Of a DNA stretch of 31,021 nucleotides, positions 17,275 to 24,040 are shown piece after piece. A program made the translations under genes and the position numbers. The stretch covers positions 1 through 31,021 of the forward strand of contig URJI01000021.1 of the NCBI GenBank assembly GCA_900548215.1, written 5' to 3'. This DNA comes from an uncultured Coprococcus sp. Its GTDB lineage: Bacteria > Bacillota > Clostridia > Lachnospirales > Lachnospiraceae. Below the pieces are notes generated by a model that ran no database searches, was not told the DNA's origin, and saw only the letters and a program-made list of their open reading frames with translations. The number at the start of each line of letters is the position of its first letter. The stretch's first letter is position 1.

Positions 17275-17371
17275 CTGTGTTTTTTATCTTTACACATGTA
17301 TGTTTCAAACATGTCTGTTTCAAATGCGCTATATCATTCTGGATATCGCGTGATCGCATCCGGCGCCATCA

Positions 17372-18853
17372 TTAATTGTCGAGATGTTCAAGCTTATCCT
17401 CTATCGCCTTAATCACGATCTTGAGGGCTTTTATTCTTGCATACTTTTTATCATTTGACTCCAGTATGTGCCAAGGTGCAAAGCTTGTGTTGGTCTTCTC
17501 AAGCATCTCATCAACTGCCACCTCATAGCTGTCCCATTTGTCACGATTACGCCAATCCTCATCCGTGATCTTCCAGCGTTTCTCAGGTGTGTTCTGCCTG
17601 AGTGTGAATCTCTCAAGCTGCGTGTCTTTGTCTATCTGGACCCAGAATTTGATGACGATCGCTCCCCAGTCGTGCAGCTCCTTCTCGAACTCATTTATCT
17701 CGTTGTATGCCCGCTGCCAATCATTCTCCGAACAGAATCCCTCAAGTCTCTCAACCATGACTCTGCCATACCATGTTCTGTCAAATATAGCAATATGGCC
17801 GGACTTTGGAAGTCTTGTCCAGAATCTCCACAGGAAATGTCTTGCCTTCTCATGCGGTTCAGGGCTTGCTATAGGATTTACCACATAGCCTCTCGCATCA
17901 AGCGCCTCAGCAATCCTCTTGATGTTGCCACCCTTACCTGCCGCATCCCAGCCCTCATATCCGATGATGACCGGTATCTTCTTCTGGTAAAGTTCGTTGT
18001 GCAGTCTGCCGAGCTTCTTCTGCAGCTTGCCGAGTTCTTCCTTGTACTCCTCGTCCGTGATCTTCTTATCGAGAGACACCTCTGAAAGCTTCGGGATTTT
18101 CTTGAGTGCAAATGTATTCTGCAATATAGGTACAGCATGCCCCTGATTGAGCAGCGCAGTCTCTATTCCCTGATTGATGATATCGAGGATCTGAAGTTCT
18201 GCCCATTTTCTCTCCTTTGCATCTATCATGTACCACGGAGCATTTGATAGATTGGTGTCATACATAAAGCTGTCGAATGCTTCAAGATACTCATCGTACT
18301 TTTTGTTCTGCTTCAGATCATGCTTAGACACTCTCCACTTCGTAGTGTCATCTCCAAGAAGTGTTTCAAGCCTCTTCTTCTGCTCATGTTTATCTATCTG
18401 GAAGAAGAATTTCATGACCAGATATCCGTTGTCCGCCAAAGTTCTCTCAAATCTCTTGGTACTGTCAACCCTCTTCCTGTATTCTTTGTCTGACAGGTCT
18501 CCGGACATCCTGCCACCCACGATATCCCTCATCCAGCCGCCATCCAGGAATACAAACTCACCCTGCTCTGGTATTCTTGTAAAATACTTATACAAAAACG
18601 GTCTGCGTTTTTCCTCGTCCGTGGAATACTTTACCGACTCCACCTGAAAAAATCTAGGATCCATATTCTTGATGATCCTTCCGACAAGACTTCCCTTACC
18701 TGCGGCTCCCCAGCCCTCAAATATTACAAATACAGGTATCTTGCCTTCCTTAACCTTGATCTGATTGCGCGTCAGATTCTCTCTGGCGATCTTTAACCTT
18801 GCGTCTATCTCCTCATCCGATGGACACTCCGGCTTGTTCCAGTCCTTTAACAT
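17372..18853 (-). CDS. Two-domain PPK2 polyphosphate kinase (polyphosphate:AMP phosphotransferase type)
   Basis: A 493-residue protein with two fused PPK2 domains, the layout of class II PPK2 (Pap), which makes ADP from AMP and polyphosphate. The first P-loop is EGWGAAGKGS (about 46-55) and the second EGWDAAGKGG (about 300-309). The C-terminal domain has the intact Walker B/lid FDRTWYGR; the N-terminal one reads FLDGGWMRD and is probably structural. I start at ATG 18853 (MLKDWNKPE), 11 bases after AAAGGAG; a GTG at 18874 would precede the ribosome site. It is a single-gene unit. AMP versus ADP as acceptor cannot be settled by motif alone. Confidence 0.88.
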   Translation of the reverse strand: MLKDWNKPECPSDEEIDARLKIARENLTRNQIKVKEGKIPVFVIFEGWGAAGKGSLVGRIIKNMDPRFFQVESVKYSTDEEKRRPFLYKYFTRIPEQGEFVFLDGGWMRDIVGGRMSGDLSDKEYRKRVDSTKRFERTLADNGYLVMKFFFQIDKHEQKKRLETLLGDDTTKWRVSKHDLKQNKKYDEYLEAFDSFMYDTNLSNAPWYMIDAKERKWAELQILDIINQGIETALLNQGHAVPILQNTFALKKIPKLSEVSLDKKITDEEYKEELGKLQKKLGRLHNELYQKKIPVIIGYEGWDAAGKGGNIKRIAEALDARGYVVNPIASPEPHEKARHFLWRFWTRLPKSGHIAIFDRTWYGRVMVERLEGFCSENDWQRAYNEINEFEKELHDWGAIVIKFWVQIDKDTQLERFTLRQNTPEKRWKITDEDWRNRDKWDSYEVAVDEMLEKTNTSFAPWHILESNDKKYARIKALKIVIKAIEDKLEHLDN

Positions 18854-18920
18854 GTAACCCACTGCTCCTTTCACATTGTCTCTTCATATGTTTTTATGAA
18901 TAATATACCCCGATTTACAG

Positions 18921-19086
18921 AAACAAATGCCGCTTCGCGTCGCGCATTTTTCTTCTTGCTTTTGGCAGACTCGAACCCTCGCGCTGCCGCGCTCCATGTT
19001 CGGATCCGCCGAACGGGTTCTCGTTGATATCGCAAGAAAAAAACAAATGCCGCTTCGCGTCGCTTGTTTTTTCTTCTTGCGATATC
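18921..19086. repeat. Composite intergenic repeat with two ~40-bp direct copies and a long hairpin
   Basis: Two direct copies (18921-18959 and 19041-19080) share AAACAAATGCCGCTTCGCG, TCGC and a TTTTTCTTCTTGC end. The second copy is framed by GATATCGCAAGAA (from 19027) and TTCTTGCGATATC (to 19086), giving a stem of about 21 bp. The 81-base middle holds GTTCGG/CCGAAC and GGCAG/CTGCC stems when read on the minus strand. The loop word CGCTTCGCG recurs at 23813 and 26595. There is no coding potential. Confidence 0.7.
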
Positions 19087-19152
19087 ATTATACTACTTTC
19101 TTTTGGGTTGATACATCTGAAAAAACATTAAGATGTGTAAGGAAAATGAATG

Positions 19153-19181
19153 TTGCGAAGGTAGAATTCATATGATATAAT
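19153..19181 (+). promoter_or_regulatory. Promoter of the antitoxin RNA
   Basis: TTGCGA (19153-19158), 17 bases, then a perfect TATAAT (19176-19181). Transcription would begin near 19188, and no ribosome site or ORF follows, which fits a non-coding RNA. Confidence 0.75.
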
Positions 19182-19187
19182 GTCAGC

Positions 19188-19268
19188 AACAATGAAACAA
19201 GAAATTCTGACATATGCTTTCCCAAAAGCATAACGAAAACCCCAGTAGTTGGCGCTACTGGGGTTTTC
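19188..19268 (+). ncRNA. Putative type I antitoxin RNA (Fst/par RNA II-like)
   Basis: An RNA of about 80 bases runs from the promoter at 19153 to the terminator at 19235-19268. Its 5' part (19191-19211) repeats 19 of 21 bases of 19378-19398, the segment covering the toxin start codon on the other strand. As RNA it is therefore complementary to the toxin's translation start, and it is also fully complementary to the toxin mRNA's 3' end through the shared terminator. A small stem ATGCTTT/AAAGCAT sits between (19214-19231). This is the plan of RNA II in the enterococcal par system. The transcript itself is predicted, not observed. Confidence 0.7.
19235..19268. terminator. Two-way terminator shared by toxin and antitoxin RNAs
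   Basis: A perfect 14-bp stem GAAAACCCCAGTAG/CTACTGGGGTTTTC with a 6-base loop. TTTT ends the stem on either strand, so both convergent transcripts can stop here. Confidence 0.88.
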
Positions 19269-19310
19269 TCCGTCTTTTAAAGGCGACGTACTCTTTGGGC
19301 TGATTACCAC

Positions 19311-19400
19311 TTACTTATCTCCGTCCAGCCACTTGCAAATATAGTAGGCTACTATACTTGCCACGACGGAAATTAAAAATGAAACAAGAAGTTCTGTCAC
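19311..19400 (-). CDS. Small hydrophobic type I toxin (Fst-like), 29 residues
   Basis: A 29-codon gene starts with GTG at 19400 and encodes a protein opening VTELLVSFLISVVASIV and ending YYICKWLDGDK. One membrane helix followed by a charged tail with WLD is the plan of Fst/TxpA-like peptides that damage the membrane. The ribosome site is a GGGGGGAG run 4 bases upstream. A CCTAG/CTAGG hairpin and a CCACCCC stretch (19426-19436) just before it could hide the site in the mRNA. A weak promoter (TTGAAA at 19474, CACAAT at 19451, 17 apart) lies upstream, beside a 9-bp palindrome at 19486-19506. The converging antisense RNA supports the call. Family membership is by resemblance. Confidence 0.8.
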   Translation of the reverse strand: MTELLVSFLISVVASIVAYYICKWLDGDK

Positions 19401-19529
19401 TGCGCTCCCCCCTTTCCTAGCCTGTCTAGGGGTGGCAACATCTGTATTGTGACATATTATCTTTTTCTTTTCAATAGGTTTACATAACTATACAAAATGT
19501 ATAGTTTTATACATTACTACATATAAAAT

Positions 19530-19588
19530 CCCCGGCAGCATACTGACATGTGTCCTGGATTTCAGGTACATATCAAAGGCCACCGGGG
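19530..19588 (-). terminator. Terminator of the murT-gatD operon
   Basis: Outer arms CCCCGG/CCGGGG enclose an inner stem around CCTG/CAGG. On the minus strand the hairpin is followed by ATTTTATAT. It starts 27 bases after the gatD stop codon. Confidence 0.75.
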
Positions 19589-19614
19589 CTTAATTATCAC
19601 TATAATTCTCTATA

Positions 19615-20331
19615 TTATGACAGCTCCAGATCCGGCTTACCATACTCAGCAAGCTTCACATCATATGCCTTGCGCATAGCTGCCTCAAATGGTATCTCCT
19701 TCATAGGAGAGTCCAGTCTTTTCAATAGATAATGTACAAAATCAGGATTCTGAATGAGCAGTGGTCCGTGAATGTATGTCGCAATGACTCTATTCTTACA
19801 GATTCCCTCATTCATGGTATCTGGATTGCTTCCCTGTCCGATCTCCACCTTGCAGAACGTCATATCCTCCGGTATGCCGTAGGTATGGGCAAATCGGCTG
19901 GTGTAACCGATGAGTGTCATATCGTTAAACTTTGCCTTGATGAGAGTGTTGAAACGATTTGGAGCCTGGCGGACTGAGTACATGCCCGGAACAACGCCAA
20001 GTCCTGTAACTCTGGTTCCGTCCTCTCTCTTGATGTAATCACCAAGGAGCTCCATAGAGTTGCCAACTAGAAGGAAAAGCGCCTTGCCATCCTTCATGCA
20101 TGCTGCTATCTCCTCCTTGTACTGCATCAGTCTGTCAAGCACGAGCTCCTGACTCTTCTCGCTCATGGAACACATATATACCATGTCGATGTTCTCTCTC
20201 AGAAAGAGAGGCTTCTCGTTAAGTCCTGTTGTCACAAATTCTGCATCCGGCAGACATTTCTGCAGATACATTGTATTTCCCTTGTCACCGTAGAGTGTAC
20301 ATATTTCCGGATATAAAATCTCAATCTTCAT
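19615..20331 (-). CDS. GatD-like glutamine amidotransferase subunit without catalytic cysteine
   Basis: The 238-residue protein has the class-I amidotransferase frame of GatD, the partner of MurT in amidating the D-glutamate of lipid II. It opens MKIEILYPEICTLYGDKGN and keeps the histidine motif YIHGPLL (His188). The nucleophile elbow, normally close to VCGGYQLLG, reads LLVGNSMELLG (87-97); no cysteine is at or beside the expected position. It therefore cannot hydrolyse glutamine by the normal route. It overlaps the murT-like stop by one base, so the two are translationally coupled. From memory, similar GN-x-x-E elbows occur in other Clostridia, so this may be a clade rather than a mutation. 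Confidence 0.82.
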   Translation of the reverse strand: MKIEILYPEICTLYGDKGNTMYLQKCLPDAEFVTTGLNEKPLFLRENIDMVYMCSMSEKSQELVLDRLMQYKEEIAACMKDGKALFLLVGNSMELLGDYIKREDGTRVTGLGVVPGMYSVRQAPNRFNTLIKAKFNDMTLIGYTSRFAHTYGIPEDMTFCKVEIGQGSNPDTMNEGICKNRVIATYIHGPLLIQNPDFVHYLLKRLDSPMKEIPFEAAMRKAYDVKLAEYGKPDLELS

Positions 20332-21701
20332 TATTTGTCACCCTCCAGTCTCTTGATTATCTTCTTCTTCATCTCGCATGACATTCCATAGTTCTCGCAG
20401 TCATACAGGATGTATATTCTGTCAACGCCATCTATAGTCACATCATCTGCCGCAGCAACCTCGCTGAGATTTGTGAGTATCTTCTCCTCCGGGATACCTG
20501 CCAGCAGGCATCTCACCTTGTGGTCGTAGCATCTAGGTCCAGTACAGATGACCTGTACAACATCATCACGGTTGAACTGCTCGTACTCCAGATCGTATAT
20601 CCAGCCTGAGAACTCTATACTTTTCTGTCTGTCCTCGAGATCATCCATCGCAAGAAGGATAGCCTTTTTGCCCTCCTCATTTGCCACATACTCAAATGTT
20701 CTGGATGAGGAAACTGCACTCTGTCCCTTTGAGAGTGCCTGAATAACCGTAACACCATTAACTGTGGTCTCATTGTGACGGGAGTCAGGAATATGGATCT
20801 GACCCATGAGTTCCTTTACCCTCTCAGCCGAGAGGCCGATCTCGCGCAGTGCCGATATAACTGTAACTTCATTATATATATTGAAGAGAGCTGTGTGGAT
20901 CAGTGGATAAACTGTCTTCTTGTCTCCCTCCTGTATAGTAATTGTCATCTTCTCTCTGTCTATGTCAGTTGCAAGATACTTCTTGTCCGGGGAGTGAAGG
21001 CCGCACTTCGGACATACCACATCACCAATGTGGTGGTATCTGAGGTAATTGTACTTCAGCTTCTCACCGCAGTTAGGGCAGATCTGGTAATCCGCGATAA
21101 GGTTGTATGGCTCCGTCTTGTCATCAGGCTGCTTGCCGATTCCATAGAACACTCTGTAGCTGTCTTTCTTCAACATGCTTGAGCAAAGCTCGTCCGCATT
21201 CAGGATAACCTTTGCCGAATCAGGGCAGTAAGTATCTATGACACTGAAAATATAATCAGGGTGAGCATTTCTCTTGAGAGAATCTCTGAAAAGTCCTGTC
21301 ACAACAAGATAATCCGGCTTCACATATGGAAGTATCAGTCTTGAAGCACGCTCATCCACCTCAAATACAGTGGCGTCCACTCTGACCTTTCCTGTAAATG
21401 TCAGACTGTTGATGACATTTGTCGTACAGCCTGGAACGATATTGGAACCTGTTCTGTTGCTGACAACTCTTCTTCCATCCTTCTCCAGAACATCTGTTAT
21501 CAGGTTGCTGCAGGTAGTCTTGCCATTTGTTCCTATGACACATATAGTAAGCGGTGCCTTTGGAGCCTGTGCCAAGAAATCCGGACATATCTTAAGAGCT
21601 ATAACTCCAGGTGTGTGGGTACCATTTCTACCCAGAAGCTGGATGAGTCCCTTGCTCAGTTTTGCGGCTGCGAGAGCCACATGAAATCTAAAAGATGACA
21701 T
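20331..21701 (-). CDS. murT: MurT-like Mur ligase subunit
   Basis: A 456-residue Mur-ligase-family protein with the ATP loop GTNGKTT (57-63) and the MurT-specific inserted zinc ribbon of four cysteines (208, 211, 230, 233: CPNC, CPKC). The C-terminal domain contains DDLEDRQ and GWIYDLEYE, aligned with the segment that carries the third catalytic residue (Asp) in characterised MurT. MurT with GatD amidates lipid II glutamate. Here the ligase half looks intact while the GatD half lacks its cysteine, so the ammonia source or even the product is uncertain. AAGGAG lies 11 bases before the ATG, and the operon has a strong promoter at 21737. Confidence 0.87.
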   Translation of the reverse strand: MSSFRFHVALAAAKLSKGLIQLLGRNGTHTPGVIALKICPDFLAQAPKAPLTICVIGTNGKTTCSNLITDVLEKDGRRVVSNRTGSNIVPGCTTNVINSLTFTGKVRVDATVFEVDERASRLILPYVKPDYLVVTGLFRDSLKRNAHPDYIFSVIDTYCPDSAKVILNADELCSSMLKKDSYRVFYGIGKQPDDKTEPYNLIADYQICPNCGEKLKYNYLRYHHIGDVVCPKCGLHSPDKKYLATDIDREKMTITIQEGDKKTVYPLIHTALFNIYNEVTVISALREIGLSAERVKELMGQIHIPDSRHNETTVNGVTVIQALSKGQSAVSSSRTFEYVANEEGKKAILLAMDDLEDRQKSIEFSGWIYDLEYEQFNRDDVVQVICTGPRCYDHKVRCLLAGIPEEKILTNLSEVAAADDVTIDGVDRIYILYDCENYGMSCEMKKKIIKRLEGDK

Positions 21702-21736
21702 AGCTATTCATTCTCCTTCATATTAAAACTCATGTC

Positions 21737-21765
21737 ATTCTACAACCTTTGACATTGCTTGTCAA
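21737..21765 (-). promoter_or_regulatory. murT-gatD promoter with inverted repeat
   Basis: On the minus strand TTGACA (21765-21760), 17 bases, TAGAAT (21742-21737). The -35 forms one arm of a perfect inverted repeat TTGACA-AGCAA-TGTCAA, a possible operator. Confidence 0.7.
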
Positions 21766-21786
21766 TTACACCAGCCCATTACAAGC

Positions 21787-22548
21787 CTATGATTTCGTCT
21801 CTTTCCAATGTTTTCTGTAATTTGTCCTACGATATGCACTCGGAGTACTGCCAAACCTGTTTCTGAAGCATTTTGTAAAGTAACTGTTGGACGCAAATGC
21901 AAGATACTGGGATATCTCTGTGCAGGAAAAGTCCGAGTAAAGCAGCATATTTCTTGCGGTCTGGAGTTTCTTCTCCATAATATAATCAGAAATTGTCTGC
22001 CCAACCTCCTTATGAAATAGTTTGCTCAGATACGAGCGTTCCACTCCCACAAATTCTGCAATCCCTGTAATTTCTATTCTTTCGTGCAGATGATCATACA
22101 CATAATCCATCGCCCTTACACAATGCGGTGATATAGCTGCTTTCTTTTTCACCCTTTTCATCCGTCTGGCATAGTCCATGATCAACTGATTATGTACGTT
22201 TATGATCTGCTGTTTAGTCTGCGCCTTGTCCAGCTTATTAATATAGAAGTCACTGAGATTGTAGCTCTCCATCTCTTCCATGCCCTCTTCTATGCAGAAT
22301 CTGGATATCATCGCCACTAGTACTATCTCATGATATCTCTGATTGCGAATCTTATCATCTGACAATATGCCCCTTGCAGCAAGGACCGCCTCATCCTCCT
22401 CCCCAGTCTGCAGCATACCTGACACTGCCTTCACATCGCCACTGCTCACAAGCTGGTAGAAATCCAGCTCGTTGTCGTATGTGGAATGTGCCAGTCCATA
22501 TTCCCTCTGCACAAATTGCTGCTTTACTATCTCATCCGATATCTTCAT
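21787..22548 (-). CDS. AraC-family transcription regulator
   Basis: A 253-residue protein with two helix-turn-helix motifs in its last 100 residues (IAEFVGVERSYLSKLFHKEV, then ISQYLAFASNSYFTKCFRNR) and the closing family signature GSTPSAYR. The N-terminal 150 residues are helical and not of the cupin sugar-sensing type, so the ligand cannot be named. It is divergent from the GH5 gene with about 190 bases between, which holds two sets of direct repeats. Control of the glycosidase gene is the simplest reading. Confidence 0.9.
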   Translation of the reverse strand: MKISDEIVKQQFVQREYGLAHSTYDNELDFYQLVSSGDVKAVSGMLQTGEEDEAVLAARGILSDDKIRNQRYHEIVLVAMISRFCIEEGMEEMESYNLSDFYINKLDKAQTKQQIINVHNQLIMDYARRMKRVKKKAAISPHCVRAMDYVYDHLHERIEITGIAEFVGVERSYLSKLFHKEVGQTISDYIMEKKLQTARNMLLYSDFSCTEISQYLAFASNSYFTKCFRNRFGSTPSAYRRTNYRKHWKETKS

Positions 22549-22590
22549 TGCCTTTCTGCCCTTCCTCTGTGATATTCATATATCTCTATC

Positions 22591-22626
22591 ACACATTTGT
22601 TATATAATTGACACATTTATTATATC
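22591..22626. promoter_or_regulatory. Candidate AraC-type direct repeats
   Basis: ACACATTTGTTATAT (22591-22605) and ACACATTTATTATAT (22611-22625) match at 14 of 15 positions with a 20-bp period, placing both on one DNA face as AraC proteins require. The second copy overlaps the GH5 -35. Confidence 0.55.
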
Positions 22627-22636
22627 CTCTTATCAA
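22608..22636 (+). promoter_or_regulatory. Probable GH5 promoter
   Basis: A perfect TTGACA (22608-22613), 17 bases, then a weak TATCAA (22631-22636). A weak -10 overlapped by regulator sites suits an activated promoter. A second direct repeat, ACAGACAAATG at 22670-22680 and 22688-22698, lies in the leader. Confidence 0.5.
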
Positions 22637-22740
22637 CGCAAATGCTACTATAAACTCACAGAAAGCGAAACAGACAAATGCTCATGAACAGACAAATGAG
22701 CGCAATATATAATTTATTATTTCACAGGAGGTTATGGTTT

Positions 22741-23772
22741 ATGAGAACTTTAGACGGATTCAAAAAAGGAGTAAACTTAGGCGGATGGCTTTCACAGGGA
22801 CCACTTGACAAGGAGCATCTTGACACATTTATCACAGAAAATGACATTGCGAGAATAGCTTCATGGGGACTTGACCACGTTCGTCTTCCTATTGATTATG
22901 ATAATTTCGAAAACGAGGACGGAAGTGATAAGGAAGACGGCTACTCTTACATCGACTCCTGCATCAGGTGGTGCAGAAAGTACAAACTCAACATGGTCCT
23001 TGACCTGCACAAGACATATGGATATATATTTGACGACGAGGCTCATCTTCTTGAATTCTTCCATGAGAAACCTCTTCAGGATAGATTCTATGGAATATGG
23101 AAAAAGCTTATAGACAGATATGCAAAGGATGCAGACATAATAATGTTCGAGCCGTTGAACGAGGTCGTAAGTCCAACCGTTGTAAACGAGTGGAACGAAA
23201 TATCAAGCAAATGCATCGAGATCATCCGTGCGAAAGCACCTACTGCCAAGATCCTGCTCGGTGGGGTTGGCTACAATGCTGTTACATCTATAAAACTTCT
23301 CCCTCATCACAACGATGAGAACATAGTTTACAATTTCCACTGTTACGAGCCAATGGTATTTACCCACCAGTCTGCTTACTGGGTAACAGGTATGCCTTCA
23401 GATTTCCATATCGAATATCCGGGGGATTTCAATGACTACATGGAGAAATCCCGCCAGATCGAAGGGTGTATGCATGGGGCCATCACTGAGAGTAGCCTTG
23501 GACTTAATTCCATCGGACCTGATTTGTTCGAAAAAATGTTCCTCGACGGTATCAAGGCTGTTGAAGAAAGAGACGGTTTTATGTACTGCGGCGAATATGG
23601 TGTTATAGATCAGGCACCACTTGACGGAACTCTGAACTGGTACAAAGATATCCATTCTGTATTTGAAAAGTACGGAATAGGCCGCGCAGCATGGAACTAC
23701 AAGGAAAAGGACTATGGTCTTTGTGGCGAACATTATGCCCCGATCATAAATGAGCTTGTAAAATATATGTAA
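22741..23772 (+). CDS. GH5-family glycoside hydrolase (cytoplasmic)
   Basis: The start is the ATG at 22741, with AGGAGG 9 bases upstream; the frame stays open to 22678 but without a ribosome site. The 343-residue protein has no signal peptide. The acid/base is Glu141 in FEPLNEVV and the nucleophile Glu283 in MYCGEYGVI. GVNLGGWLSQG at the N-terminus and HVRLPIDYD are typical of GH5 enzymes acting on beta-glucosides or beta-mannosides. An intracellular location suggests it trims imported oligosaccharides. The divergent AraC-type gene is the likely regulator. Subfamily and substrate cannot be read from motifs. Confidence 0.9.
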   Translation: MRTLDGFKKGVNLGGWLSQGPLDKEHLDTFITENDIARIASWGLDHVRLPIDYDNFENEDGSDKEDGYSYIDSCIRWCRKYKLNMVLDLHKTYGYIFDDEAHLLEFFHEKPLQDRFYGIWKKLIDRYAKDADIIMFEPLNEVVSPTVVNEWNEISSKCIEIIRAKAPTAKILLGGVGYNAVTSIKLLPHHNDENIVYNFHCYEPMVFTHQSAYWVTGMPSDFHIEYPGDFNDYMEKSRQIEGCMHGAITESSLGLNSIGPDLFEKMFLDGIKAVEERDGFMYCGEYGVIDQAPLDGTLNWYKDIHSVFEKYGIGRAAWNYKEKDYGLCGEHYAPIINELVKYM

Positions 23773-23804
23773 TAACAACGTATAACCTTCCATTTATCAA
23801 CTAT

Positions 23805-23889
23805 GAGAAACACGCTTCGCGAGTTTCTCAAGTTATCGCGGCAGTCGCCAAAGTCTCGTGCAAGCACGGACTTTGGCTCGTTGCTCGCG
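23805..23889. repeat. Intergenic hairpin pair
   Basis: The first stem is GAGAAAC-A-CGC/GCG-A-GTTTCTC (23805-23829) with a TTC loop, nearly perfect. The second is GCCAAAGTC-T-CGTGC/GCACG-GACTTTGGC (23847-23877), extended by CGCG arms at 23837 and 23886. No T-run follows either, so they are not simple terminators. Confidence 0.75.
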
Positions 23890-23896
23890 TAAATAA

Positions 23897-23927
23897 AAGC
23901 CGGATCCATAGCTGCGTGGTCCGGCTT
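23897..23927 (+). terminator. Terminator after GH5
   Basis: Stem AAGCCGGATCC/GGTCCGGCTT with a loop of about 10 bases, followed by AAATTTTTAT. It is the likely stop for the GH5 transcript. Confidence 0.75.
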
Positions 23928-23963
23928 AAATTTTTATCTTACACCTTTATCTCAAATGTCTCC

Positions 23964-23992
23964 TTGTAAAATCAACCTTGTTAGGCTACAAT
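23964..23992 (+). promoter_or_regulatory. Acyltransferase gene promoter
   Basis: TTGTAA (23964-23969), 17 bases, TACAAT (23987-23992), a good sigma-A match 42-49 bases before the start codon. Confidence 0.65.
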
Positions 23993-24040
23993 CAAATTGT
24001 ATGTGTTTCATGCAAAAATTTTACAATTTACAGGAGAGAA

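Noticed and set aside
17468..18085. Long plus-strand frame opposite the PPK2 gene
   Set aside because: No ribosome site or recognisable protein; the PPK2 frame has full motifs on the other strand.
18961..19030. tRNA gene on the minus strand
   Set aside because: GGTTCGAGTC resembles a T-loop, but the flanking bases do not pair as a T-stem and no acceptor or anticodon arm is present.
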